Assembly (NCBI GenBank): GCA_018287875.1
Contig: JAGVVL010000013.1
Coordinates: forward strand, 2,046,001 to 2,110,000
Direction of reading: 5' to 3'
Length of the DNA: 64,000 nucleotides
Source of the DNA: Nigrospora sphaerica
Taxonomy: Eukaryota > Ascomycota > Sordariomycetes > Amphisphaeriales > Apiosporaceae
In this document: piece after piece, positions 25,701-36,902 of the stretch
How the letters are laid out: each line of letters begins with the position of its first letter
Numbering within the stretch: the first letter of the stretch is position 1
Position numbers and translations under genes: made by a program
Notes under the pieces: model-generated
What the model was told of the DNA's origin: nothing
Database searches by the model: none
Seen by the model: the letters and a program-made list of their open reading frames with translations, nothing else

Positions 25701-26190
25701 TTCCCTCTCTCGCGCGTGTACCCGCCCCTACACGCACGCAACACATCGCGCTGTCTAGCCCCCGTCTAGACCAACCCATTGCGAGCCGAGAACGAGCTTC
25801 CCTCCTGTCGCCGTCCTCCTATCCGCCCGACGTTGTCGCTCCGCCCTCGACCCGCGCGGCCCGTCGCCTGCGCCAATTACCCTTTTCCTCTCGTACGCTA
25901 CGCCGGCCTTGAGGGTCCTACCGCGCGTCGAGGCTTTGGACCCGGACCCGGACTTGGACCTGGAACTGGAACTGAGCCTGAAGCCGAGCTGACCCGGAAA
26001 CTGAACCCGAGATCCAGTTCCCAGCGAAATCCTCCAACAACTGTCACACTGCCTATCATTCATTGCTACATACACGCTACCTGACCGCGGCGGACCCTGA
26101 TCTTCGCCAACTCTTCCTCTTCCTCCCACTCTTCCTTCTTCGGCACTTATCAGATCCGCCATTGGGCCTTGCATTGCACCCACGGCCAAG

Positions 26191-27498
26191 ATGGCGAGCG
26201 CAAATCCGGGCAACGTCATTCGCAGGTACGTTAGTTCCTTTCGTCTTCGGGACGCCATTGAGAGGCGGCGAGTTCTCGACCCTTTATCCTCGCCCTCGCT
26301 GGCCCAAGAAGGACAAGAACCCTTGGTCAGCACCGGCTCCCCCCCCAAAGCACGCGCGCATCCGTGGCGAACACATACACACGTACACGCACCCGGCGTC
26401 GACGCCTCCCTCCCCCAATTTCTCCCTGCCCCAAACACCAACATGCGACGTCATTTTCGGTCTGAACTTTGGCTCGAGCGACGTCGGTCTGCACGGCCGA
26501 GGGCTCGGGTGTCTTGGTTCCTGCCGATCTTCTTCCCCGTCCCCTATGCCTCCTACCTACCCGCCCGGCCGCGCGCTCGCGCCTTTCCGCCCCGGCAGTC
26601 TCCGAGCTGGGTTCAAGCTGACTCGGCCGGTTCTTCTCTCCTACAGGAAGCTGGTCATCATTGGTGACGGTGCCTGCGGCAAGACCTCTTTGCTGAGCGT
26701 CTTTACGCTCGGTTACTTCCCTACGGTAAGTAGACAAAGACCGCCACCCAACCGCCATGAACTGGCCCGCTAACCAGCATTGACAGCATTATGTAAGTTG
26801 ACCCAACACGACCTGATCGTCGACGCCGTGGCTCCCGCAACCATTTTCCCCCTCGCACGCGCGTCTCGCCTGCGCGCCGACCGATCCGACGCGTGCCCGA
26901 GGGCTCGATGCGTTTGGCTAACAGCGTCGCGCCTGCGCCCCAGATCCCCACCGTCTTCGAGAACTACGTCACAGATTGCAGAGTAGACGGCAAGTCGGTA
27001 CAACTAGCGTTATGGGACACGGCCGGACAGGAGGACTACGAGAGGTTGCGCCCGTTGGCCTACGCCAAGGCCCATGTCATCCTGATAGGCTTTTCGGTCG
27101 ATTCGCCGGACTCCCTGGATAATGTCAAGCACAAGGTCCGTTTCGATTCCCTCCCCGGTTCCGCGCCGGCGTGGGCAGCGACGTACTGACCCGGGGGTTT
27201 GCCGCAGTGGATAGAAGAGGCCACCGAACGATGCCCGAACGTACCCATCATCCTCGTCGGGTTGAAGAAAGATCTGCGGGATGACCCGGTTGCCGTCGAG
27301 GAGATGCGCAAGAAGAGCCTCAAATTCGTGACGGAACGCCAGGGCGAGGCCGTGGCCCAAGAGGTGGGCGCGCGCAAATATCTCGAGTGTTCGAGTTTGA
27401 GCGGCGAAGGTGTCGACGACGTCTTCGAGGCGGCCACCCGGGCCGCCCTGCTCACTTTCGAAAAGGGTGAGGGCGGCGGCTGCTGTGTCATTTTATGA
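26191..27498 (+). CDS. rho2: Rho2-type small GTPase
   Basis: Five exons: 26191-26225, 26647-26725, 26787-26792, 26944-27135 and 27208-27498, totalling 603 nt, 200 aa. Exon 3 is a 6-nt microexon coding only His-Tyr. With it the effector region reads [13 protein letters not shown], the Rho consensus. Motifs: GDGACGKTS (P-loop), [15 protein letters not shown] (switch II), [11 protein letters not shown] (guanine specificity; the usual TKxD Thr is Leu-Lys here, as in other Rho2 proteins), [19 protein letters not shown], and a C-terminal CCVIL. The CAAX box ends in Leu, predicting geranylgeranylation, and the preceding Cys could be palmitoylated. Rho2 acts at the plasma membrane upstream of Pck2/PKC and alpha-glucan synthesis in fission yeast, and in polarity in moulds. 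Choice over Rho1 or Cdc42 rests on [20 protein letters not shown] and the [12 protein letters not shown] segment. Confidence 0.92.
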
Positions 27499-29558
27499 GG
27501 ACCGGTTCCTCCCGCCACCCCGAAAACGAAGGCGGCCTACCGGACGAGGCTGCTGAAAAGAGAGGCCGCTACATCTCGGCACGGTGACCCCGAGCACGGG
27601 CGAAACCACTGGATGCCACGGCCGGTTCCACGATGAATTGGCCCCAGCCGGCAGCAGCAGAGCCCACATACGGTCTCGCGGGGGCGCCAACGGTAGACGG
27701 GACGTTCTCCAAACTCTGCCAGGCGGAGACGGCATTCCACGGGGGGGGGGAGAACGCGTATATTGCGGCCACCCAACGGAACAGAAGTCGCAACGACCCA
27801 CTCTTCGTCTTCCTGCGAAGCCAATTTTTCACCGCTACGTTCGGCATCATCATCGTCGTCATCATCATCACCATTGTTATTATTATCATTACAATAATTG
27901 TTTTGTCGCATGGAGTCTTGGATTATTGTCATGGATTGGAACATAGCGCGCGGATGGTGGCAGGGTGCATGGGGCTTCGGCAAAATGAGTTGGCAGGCAA
28001 GGCCAAAGAGGGAGAGGGGGGAGGGTGAGAGAAAAGGAGAGGGAAAAGATGGAGAAAGAGAGAGCGAACAAAAGACGGAGGGGAGAAGACCTACCTGGCG
28101 GAGCATGTGGGTTTATCCTGCATCAGCAGGACTGGAGATGGACAGACAAGTGGCATGAAGCTCGGCGGTTGATAATCATCACCTATTATTTGCTATATGC
28201 ATCCAACCCTCACCGTATCTCGCCTGTCGCTCACGGTGGCCAGGCTGTCCGACGTCTTTGCAGTGCGGAGCTACCGGGCTCTTCCTCGGCCGATGGGCCG
28301 GGCCGTAGGGACGACGACGCGCTGCCTGGCGCTGGTGCCGCGATGCGCCTCTCCACGGCGCGGCATGCGACGGGGCCACCCGTCAGGTTCGGTACGTCAA
28401 GTGCTCCTTGGGATCTTGGCGGGCGTCAAGCATGCGTGCGCGTCTGCCGCTGTTCGTGCGCGCGCGCGAGAGCCAATCTGCCCCACGCTGGCCGGCGAAC
28501 CGGAGAAGCCGGGAGGCCTTCCCCGTTTTCCCTTCTGGAAGACGGGGCGGAAGGGGGGAAGGGCCTAGGCCTGCATCGCCCATTTCCATTGAATTCGCCT
28601 GCCCGATTGTGCGCCAGAGAAAGGGCCGGGGGGGGGGGGGCGGGAGAACCTGGGCCCCCCGCTCATGACATCCTTTGGGGACGACTCTGAGCACCCGAAT
28701 TACACAAGTACATACATGTGCGTCCATGGCCTAACGAAGGAGAATCCGGCTCCCGCTTCACTCCGTGTCCGAGGTCCACAAGCCGGCAGGCAGTGACGGC
28801 ATCAGCAGCCACAGCCGAACACACACATCTTGTGTGCGTGTGCGTGTGTGTTACACATGTACGCAAGCAAGTTAGGCAGCCTATCAGATCCATCATTTGG
28901 GGAAGGGGGAGATTTTGTAATACTGGCTGACCGGAGAAGGGCGAGCCAAATGCGCGGGCAAGCAACCTCACTAGCTGCTGGATAGGCATCTTACACTTCT
29001 GCTCCTTCTTCCATACCTCCGCAATTCAGCGAACGGCATACCCGGTGTCTGGCGGCTCGCCCCGAAAGCGACTGACAAACCAATAGGGGCAGACGGCCAG
29101 AGGGAGCCGCCCATGAAGTTCGTTCCGTCAAGCGGCAATGGATGCTCTATAGGTATCCAACTTCCATAAGAGAGCAACAAGCCTTAAGATGCTGTAATCA
29201 CAACTACACAGCGAAACAAAACTTGAACTCGGTGGGTGGCCGGGTCAATTAGCGAAAAACTTCACCATCGAAGTAGCTACTTACACTAGCCCGCACCCTC
29301 CCCCCCCCTCCCGCTGAATCTGGCGCTGCAAAGAATTCCTGTGTAGAGCCTTGCGCTCAGCGACAGACCTAGGTAGCCCAGTAGCTGCTGAAAGCCACCT
29401 GCCTCCCCCTGAGAATACTTATCATACAGGAAAGCAAGAGAGGCGGTATGATCCGTCAAAAAGGTGCGCTTCGTTCACCTCGCCACCAAAAACAAAACAA
29501 CCAAACATCAGCAGGCTTGCAACACCACCAGTCATCTTAGGGAAACAACAAGGCCAAT
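27499..29558. other. Convergent intergenic region, 2.1 kb
   Basis: Rho2 3' flank and mL40 3' flank. Contains ATC/TTA-rich simple sequence near 27840-27900, an AGAGGG purine run near 28005-28085, a poly-G run near 28630-28640 and a short GTGTGT run near 28835. No gene recognised. Confidence 0.45.
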
Positions 29559-30227
29559 CTACCTCGTCCAGTCGTGGTTCCAAGGCTCGCGAGCTGGTGT
29601 CTCGGTCAGGGCACGAGCATACTCAATGGGGAAACCCTGTCGGCCATAGATGCCCGTCTTCTCCATGGCAACACGATAGAGATATCCTTCATCCAACGTG
29701 CCGGGACCCGACGTTTTTCGGAGCTCTTCGCAGGCGTTGAACATGGACTGGTAGATCCTATGCGAGGCGGTTGGGTCAGTTTGCGGCTCCGGTGCTCCGG
29801 CTAAGGTCTGGGTAGTGAACAAGAAATGGGTCAGGGGGGGTCCTTACTGCATCAATTCCTTCTCCCGTAGCTCCCGCTCCTTTCGCTGCCACAATAGCCA
29901 AGCTCGGTGAATGGTCCAGTGTCTCAAAGCGCGGTTTCGCGCGAATCGCAGGGGTGCGGGGGTTTTGCGAGGCATGGAAATCTTCAGGTTTCTGATACGG
30001 GGGTCAGGCTCTTCGACCTTTCCCTTCTTTTTCTTCCCCCCCGCCTTCTTTTTGTTGCCCTGCACATTGTAGGCCAAGGACGCCGACGTCGAGAAAGAAC
30101 GGGGCGATGACAAGGCCGACATTTGGAATGGCTTCATAGCCATAGTACTCTTGGTGGCAGTACAAGCTGGGCGGGGGTTGGCCGACAACGACAGTCTCGC
30201 GACGAGACTGGTCAAAGAAGCCGCCAT
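29559..30227 (-). CDS. mrpl28: Mitochondrial large-subunit ribosomal protein mL40 (MrpL28)
   Basis: Two exons, 29848-30227 and 29559-29757, 192 aa. The N-terminus is Ser/Arg/Ala-rich without acidic residues (MAASLTSLVARLSLSANPRP), a typical mitochondrial presequence. A lysine cluster (NKKKAGGKKKKGKVEEPDPR) follows. The conserved core is LRHWTIHRAWLLWQRKEREL. After the intron come QIYQSMFNACEELRKTS and GFPIEYARALTETPAREPWN, ending HDWTR. This is the fungal MRP-L28 family. The protein sits in the mitoribosome large subunit near the tRNA exit/central protuberance side. The start is 27 bp from the stop of the AT-hook gene (30256), so the two minus-strand genes are very close and may share transcripts or have overlapping UTRs. 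Confidence 0.87.
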
Positions 30228-30255
30228 GGTGCAACTTGACGAGCGGACGATAACG

Positions 30256-32557
30256 TTAGTTGCTGTCGCTGATTGTTTTGCCTTTGTCCAGCTTCTGTCG
30301 CTTGTGGGGAGCGCGCTCGGTAATGGGCTTCCTTCGGCGGTAGGGGCTCTTAGGATCGCCTGGCTGCTTCTTCGGACGGCCGCGTCCGCGCTTCGCAGGA
30401 ACAGGCTGTTCTGTTGGCGAAGGTGACCCCAAGCTTAAGCTGGATGCTGAATGGGATCCCGAAGGTGAAGCGGGTACCTCAGTCGTCTCTCTGGCGCGTT
30501 TGCGCTTGTTGGACTTTGCCGTTGATGCACTGGCTGCGGGCTCAACCAATGGTGCCACGACAATCGTGTCGGAGGTGTTGTTGGGCTGGGTTGGCAGCTG
30601 AAAAGTGACAACCTTAGTCGCAAGAGGAGACTTCCTACCGACACGTCTGGAACTGTGCGGCTCGGAGGGTGCGGCAATGTGCCCGTTGTCAGTCGCGTTG
30701 GCGGGGGTATCCGAGCTGTACCGGGTCGAGTGTTGTGCGTCGGTGGATGCAGTCTGGTGATTGGGAAGGCCCTTCAGAGGGAGCACGTTTTCGGCGGCGT
30801 TTCGAAGGTCGGCCAGGCGCTGCGGAGAGGGTGCGTGCTCGTTGACCAGAGCACCGTGACCTCTGTAGAAGTCGAAGATGTCCTGCAGCACGAAGGAAGT
30901 TGATTAGCTGGAGCCTCAAATGCTAAAATTCCCAAATGGGGGGGATCAACAAATTGCCGGGTCCGATGGTAGTAGGTAGGTACTTGGGTAGGTGCCCCGT
31001 TCTAAAAAAGGCGGAGATGCATGGATTCGGGAGGGGTACACAGTAGGTTAGTGCTTGGGAAGGCGGGGCAAACCTGTGAAAAGCACCTGCAGCCGATCGT
31101 CGTCGGTCCTCGAGTCACCTGCGTCTGATTGGCCGTAACGACATCACCACAGCCCTTTCGGGAATGTGCAAAATTGGGCGGCTAGCCTGTGACGTGCAGC
31201 CTGCGACGGCCCCAATTATTGTCCCAGCCGCCAGCCCTTGAAAGTGTATGTGAAAGCAAATGAAAGAAGAAAGAACCAGACTTACTGCTTTTTGGGCAAA
31301 GGGTGGAATCTGGTAGGCCAGGACCCTGTCTTTCTCGTCGTTCATTATGCACTCCAAGGCCTCAAGGTGCAAGAACTTGTTCGTATACCGCCAAGCGAGG
31401 TTGCATACGAACTCACCAGTGGCTTCTTGAAGGAGTTGCTCGAATCCCTCGCTCCATGGGTAGACGACCCCAAGTTTCTCCAACTCTCGCGATAGCCAGG
31501 CCGCTTCGCAGAATTTGGACTCGGATTCCCAACACTGAAACTCCAGGACAGATGGCAGCGTCTGGAAATCCATGAACCTGGACTCCCACATGTTGTGGAC
31601 CTTTTCCATATCGTGGGCAGTGAGCGCCAAAACACTCTTGTTCCGCAAGTCTGTACACCACTGCGGCATCTTGTTGACGTCAAGGGGATCAAAGGCCACA
31701 ATGGCAATGACCATGCTCAAGATGGCTGGAACGACATCACCAACCAAACGGTCGATATACTCCTCTGGTGCGTAAGGAACGACCCCTTCAGTGACCAGAT
31801 AGTCCTTGCCTTCCCACTCTACAACCCTCACAAGATAATCGCCAGGCTGGTAGCCCATAAAGGGCTCCGAGTCCAGGATGATCCACTTGACAATGACTTC
31901 TTCACCCTCCACATGGACTCTGGTGAAGGGCACCTCGATGTCGTGCTTGGACGGACAAACCGCTCGAAAATTTTCGTATCGCTCAATCTCCTTCAGTCCT
32001 TCGGCGACAAACTGGTGATCTTCAGTCGGTCCCTCTCGCTGTTCATTGCTGAGCCTTGTTACGGCCCAGCAAAGGTCCTTTGTCTCCTTTAGAGACTCTT
32101 CTCTTTTCTTGACCGCTTTGGCGTATCTGGTGGCATGGGTCCCGCGCAGCGGCTGGAAAGCATGTTCAAAGCCGTGCTTGAACTTGAACTCCCCCCATGT
32201 GCGCACGGCGAGGGGGCGGTCCCTGTCATCCCATTCTAATAGATCCCAGACGTTTTCGGTCCTGTTCACGATGTTGATGGGAGGCTGTTTGGGGGCGATG
32301 ATCGAGTTTTGGTTATTTGGGTTGATCTCTTGGTTGACGGAATCCAAAATTAATAAGAGTTGACGATGCTCTTCTTCGTGCAACCGCAGTTGACCTTGGC
32401 GCAACAGCGGCTGATGTTGCCCTTCTTGCCACAGGTCCTTGCGGTTGTCGCTTTTTTCATCGGAGGGTTGACAAGCCAGTAACTCCTGAGAAGCCAAAGC
32501 CAGCTCCACATCATAGTCACTAACGACGGGCGAAAGCATAGGGGAAGGTGCGGCCAT
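30256..32557 (-). CDS. Large AT-hook protein of unknown function
   Basis: Two exons proposed, 31286-32557 and 30256-30882, phase 0, 632 aa. The first 424 residues show no domain I can name. They contain ENVWDLLEWDDRDRPLAVRT, a charged central part, VAFDPLDVNKMPQWCTDLRN, and a C-terminal helical segment ending IPPFAQKA. The second exon begins DIFDFYRGHGALVNEHAPSP, then turns disordered and Ser/Pro/Thr-rich. It carries KRGRGRPKKQPG, a textbook AT-hook that binds the minor groove of AT-rich DNA, and ends in basic PHKRQKLDKG, a likely nuclear signal. The 403-bp intron is long for this window. Its donor GCAGTAAGT, a CTAAT branch site and a CTGCAG acceptor support it, and no ATG gives a workable separate start for the AT-hook exon. 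Still, two genes cannot be excluded. A nuclear, chromatin-linked role is inference. Confidence 0.55.
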
Positions 32558-34931
32558 ATTGTCTGTCTAGCGGGCGGGAAGAGTTGTCAGCATCTACCGT
32601 GGGCGATATAAGGGCACCAAGAACTTGAAGCCCTGCTGACGATGGACCTGAACGTGTCAAAAAGGATATGGATGGCATGGACTTACAAATGTCTTGCAGG
32701 ATATTGCTATCGACGCAAGCACAAGCGCAAGCCGAGTCGCTGCGGGCGCAAAAGATACCTCTAACCAAGTATGATCGACGATGGATATGGAGAAAGGTTG
32801 CAGAGTCCAGCGGACCGCCGTCCCCAAAGGCCAAGTTGACTTGAGAGGCGCCGGAGGAAGAAACGGTAGAGGATGACGGAGTGATGGAGGGTGTAGAGAG
32901 GATGGAGGCGGTTTGGTGAAAGAGGGATGGAGGTGGGTTAATGGAAGAGGGATGGAGTCGGGTTGTTGGGAGAGGGATGGAGGCGGGTTGCTGGGAGATG
33001 GATGGGAAGTGCAGAAAGGAAGACTACCGTGGATGGTACGGAGGGAGGGAGGGAGATGGATGCAAAGTGCAGCAAGAGAAACTGCTTTGGTTATATATGG
33101 AGAGAGAAAGACGGAGGAGACTTGGTCGGCAGGGCAAAGGATCAACCTACTGACGTGCACGCCGGAAGGCAGACGCGAACTAGAGGGCGCGGGGTCGGCA
33201 CCAGCAATATGGCAGGCGCGTTGCACCTCTGTTGCTATGACTGGAGAGAAGGTAAACAGATATTTTGGGGCCAGGCAAGGCTATGGGACAGTCAAGACGA
33301 GAAGACGAACCCAATGAATGGGGGGCAGGGTGGTGATGGGAAGGTGAACAGCTCTGGGGAAAGGGGTCCAGACCGACCTCGCGATGTTTGTCCGTCGGTA
33401 CTTAGATTACGCCAGAAACTCTGACCTAATCTCCTTCCGAACACCATTTAGGCCTCTTACCAAGCGTCTCTTCGGTATACGAGGCAAAATGGGTTGGTAT
33501 TGTTGGCATACGGTATCCTACGTACTGGGGCCGGCCGGCGCGGTTGACGATCACCGAGAGCACGAGGGCCTCCGGAATGCCCCGGAGCATCAATACTCGG
33601 TAATCACATGGCAAACCCACCGCATCTCTACCGTAATTTTGAGTGCTCCAAAGGTTTCATACAGCCATGCTGTCACTGGGATGGAGTGGTCAGATCTGGG
33701 AGGGAGCTCGACTATGGATGCACGGAGAGGCACAAGCAGCACTGCAGCTTTCCACCCGCCGGCACTGCTCGCATTTTCCGTGGACAGTGGGCCATATTAA
33801 ACGATTTTTGGCCTTTCATCGTCCATCTGGACTTTTCGGTCCCAGTTCACGTCCACGGCGTGGCCGGATTCGATCCGTAGTGGGGCGGACGGGAGGTTCT
33901 CTTCCGAACGGTGGGCTGCTTTATCCCAAGCTGAAGGCAGCAGCCTCTTTCCAGATTGACTTTCCGCTTCTGTTCCCTGAGCCTGTTATTCCATCATTAC
34001 CTAGGTAGGTACTTAGGTAAGTATCTTAGGCATCAGCTCGCTGCCATTGCATGTTGGAAGACTGGTCTCGCCCACTGGTAATGTGTACCTATACAGGACG
34101 AGTATCCCCCTCCTGCTGCCTTGTCCTTCTCCCATCTCATAAAACAATCAATCATTTACATTAACTCCACCCTCCTTCAACATTACTGATCCTCCCTCCA
34201 CCACCTCCACCTTCGTTCAACATTACCGGTCCCCCTTGCACAGGATGTCCGCTAGGAACCATGCGGCCTATAAACCGAAGCAGCGCGAAAGGATCCAGGC
34301 CAACCCAAGCTGTATTACTTTGGGTACGTGGCGGGTTTTAAGCTAAGCATGGAAGCTTTGATGAACGCCAGTCCACTTGACAACTCGCTGCGGCACATGT
34401 GACTTTTGAGTGCCACATCTGGTCGTCAAGTCACGTTTTGTATTCGCGTCAGTGACAGCCTCGAGGACACATGCATTGCTACTGTACTTACCTGGGGTGA
34501 GTAAGTACTTAATCAAGTGGGCACATATAGGTAAGTACCTAAGCAACTACTTATGAGTGTATAGTAGCCCGGACATGCAAGCAACAAATCGTCCAAAGCC
34601 ACCGACTCCCCCACCGGTGGCAAGTCGTCTTTAACCCTGTACTTTCTGGAAGCCTAGGCGGCGTGGCCTCGTTGGACGGCCCTCCGCGTGCTAAGCCGAA
34701 CGTTGAAGTAACGCCGAGTGACGGTTTGGTAGGCATCGTTAGAAGATAGAAGCGCCAAAAGAGCGAAACCGCTACGAAACTCGGGAGAAAGACTATAATC
34801 TTACATACATCGGCGGCGCACCCGATTGGCTGGCTTGCTTTTCAAATCGCCCTATCGAAGGAAGGAAAGACTATACAGTATTTTCGGTGGCGCAGACTAG
34901 AATCATCGAGTATTGCTCTTCTCTTTGCTTC
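32558..34931. other. Intergenic region, 2.4 kb
   Basis: Promoter of the AT-hook gene at the left, with a 25-bp tandem repeat (listed separately). Further right are TAGGTA/TAAGTA motifs (34003-34030, 34490-34545) and AT-richer sequence. No gene recognised. Confidence 0.45.
32897..33010. repeat. 25-bp minisatellite, about 4.5 copies
   Basis: Units start at 32897, 32921, 32946, 32971 and 32996. Each begins AGAGGGATGGAG or a close variant, followed by a GGGTT-type second half. The middle copies are exactly 25 bp apart with a few substitutions; the first is 24 bp and the last is partial. The array lies 340-450 bp upstream of the AT-hook gene start, in its promoter or 5' leader. Confidence 0.85.
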
Positions 34932-36161
34932 CTATCGCTGCCTACGAGCTCTTGCTAGCCTCTCGTTCAGCTCCCAGTCGAATTTGTCTGGCCTGCAACT
35001 TCGAGGGTCAGCAATCCCCCCCCGCAAAAGGAGTGTAGAGGGTAGAAGACGTGGCATATCCTCTGCCAGACGAGAGAGACAGGACGGGGGGCATGCGGAA
35101 TGGGCCTCGAATTCGAAAAAGTGCAGTGCAGTGCAGGGGGTTGCTTGCATTTTGGAATAGCATGGTTCCAACGGCTTGGGCTTGCAGTTGTCCTCGTCGT
35201 ACGCAGCATGAGATCGTAGCCGTTTAAGATATCGCTGCTCCGGCACGGCACGTAGTGATATGTGCCCTTTCTTGGGATGTCTTCTGGTTCCAAATTTCGA
35301 TCATGTTGTCGAATCCGTTCGTACCGTTCAAGCCCAGCTGCCAGTCGGTACCCTAGGCGGAGCGCTAAGCGCGAGCCTCGATGGCGGCGGTATCCAGCAC
35401 GGATGCGGCTCGGTCCAGGCCGTACTGAAGTCGAGGAAGCGTCCGTGGGCAACGTTGCCGGTATGCAAGTCTCCGAGGGTGATGTCGATTCTGTGCATGG
35501 TCGTCATGTTCCGATACAGCTTCCGTGCTGTTGCAGGGCTGTCCAAAACGCGAAGGAGTTTCTCGTGTTCCTTTTCGCTCAAGTTGGATTTGAGACTCGG
35601 AAGGAGATGGTCGTGCTTGAAACCGACAAACTCTTTGACCAGGGCCATCGTGGGCGGGTATCCTTGCATATCGAAACTGTAACCCCAATCTTCGATCCAG
35701 TCGAGCTCGTCTTTTTCACGCAGTGCAAGCTGACGGTCGTGCTTCAGCAGCTAGTACCCATAGCAAGCAACTGCTATGTAATCCCGCTCTTTGTTCTTGA
35801 ATTCTGGCGTACGCCCTCGCCTTGCAGTAGAAAGAGTGCATATACCGGATCTGCTCCCCTTCCTACAGATTGACGTCCCACGGTTTCGGGGACCAGAAAT
35901 TTGTTCCAAATTTGAACTTGATAGATTCGATATCAGGAAAATGCAATCGGAGACACGCAGTGTCGTGGTTTGGGTAAATTCTACCTACCATCTTGAGTGC
36001 GCGTACTTGGCCATCTATTCTGACCTTCCAGACATTTGCGTGCAAACGGAGCCTAGAAATTGAGGGAACTCCAAGTCGAACTGCTGTTCTGCACGTCGGA
36101 AAGGTGCAAGCTTTGGTCCCGGGCTGTAGCTAAGGAGCTCAGTAATCAAGCTTGAATCCAT
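34932..36161 (-). pseudogene. Broken FTA2-like (Sim4 kinetochore subunit / kinase-like fold) gene
   Basis: The minus strand reads as one protein family only if several breaks are crossed. The start at 36161 gives MDSSLITELL to FDLEFPQFLG. A frameshift near 36050 leads into HANVWKVRIDGQVRALKM. A possible phase-0 intron then leads to FKFGTNFWSPKPWDVNL. A TAG stop is at 35863-35865, followed in frame by EGEQIRYMHSFYCKARAYAR. A second frameshift near 35800 leads into ERDYIAVACYGY, and another TAG at 35751-35753 is followed by LLKHDRQLALREKDELDWIE. The frame continues through GDLHTGNVAHGRFLDFSTAW, with at least one more shift near 35390 before EPEDIPRKGTYHY and a plausible true end at 34932. FTA2-like proteins of moulds share the HAxVWKVRIDG and GDLHTGN-like elements and resemble degenerate kinases. 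Both stops sit where CAG (Gln) would fit, so C-to-T change is likely. Family assignment is from memory of motifs. Confidence 0.68.
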
Positions 36162-36902
36162 CAACCACGATACCGGAGCCGGAGGCGGAGAAGACTAATG
36201 GGATGAGTAAGGGTGTATCGAGGAGACCGAGCCCCAATGGGCGTAAGCGTCCCACTCGGCATTACTGCCTGACTCGGCACCTTCAGAGCTTGAGATCGTG
36301 TTGGATGCAGTTGGGTCCTCTTCTGGGCTGTTTGAACGCTGTTCTCTTGTGTGGTAAGGTCAGTTTTGTGCACGATAAGGGACAAGTGGTATGCGTTTCC
36401 GGGCGTAGGACTCTCCTATGTATAACTAATAAGTATTCTCAAGCACCATTTGTGTGCTTCCTGGTGCATTGCAACCTGTACCCGTACCTTTGCAGCTTTG
36501 TTCCTTCAGCGACGAGGACTAACCGTCCTCGGGGAGGGTGCCCTTTGTGTCGGCGTCCACGCTAGGACCATGAGTTCAAGGGCCCAAGGTCCTTGCGATT
36601 CTGTGTTTTGCGTGCCGAGGGCCTCAGACTGTGAAGAAGCAGGGGTATGATAGCTTTGGCTGCCGACGTCTGGCTTCGCAATGCGGAACGCCAGGCAAAG
36701 GTCTGGTGCTGGACCCCAAGCTTCGCCCCCCGCCCGCCCGGGCGACAGTGAAGAATCGGAAGACGGTGGCGGTTCGGCAGGTGCATGTGCATTCCAGACA
36801 GGTTTTTGTGTATTTCTGGGCGTACATTGCAATCTTGGCGAGATGCGTGGCGCCGTGTGCTGCAAATGTTTGCTTTGTTGTGAAAGCAAGCGGTGTGGAA
36901 TG
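36162..36902. other. Intergenic or degenerate sequence
   Basis: Overlapping short frames on the minus strand (for example GATHLAKIAMYAQKYTKTC near 36820-36880) look faintly protein-like but do not assemble. They may be the decayed 3' end of the locus at 36903-37603. Confidence 0.35.

Larger units (their letters stand above)
19798..26190. other. Gene-free region, 6.4 kb
   Basis: The longest stretch without a supported gene. Contents: GGTGCTGGT-type imperfect triplets near 20430-20515; TAGGTA motifs at about 20595-20620, 23040-23050, 23110-23120, 23515-23600 and 23905-23930; and a C/T-dominated tract at 25600-25700 just before the rho2 leader. The 247-codon open frame at 22292-23035 is Arg/Pro/Ser-rich, lacks domain-like sequence and has no splice support, so I do not call it. 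No transposase, reverse transcriptase or long terminal repeats were noticed. Confidence 0.45.

Noticed and set aside
27537..28106. 189-codon minus-strand frame after rho2
   Set aside because: Contains simple-sequence Asn/Asp runs from ATC repeats; no domain; probably rho2 3' flank.
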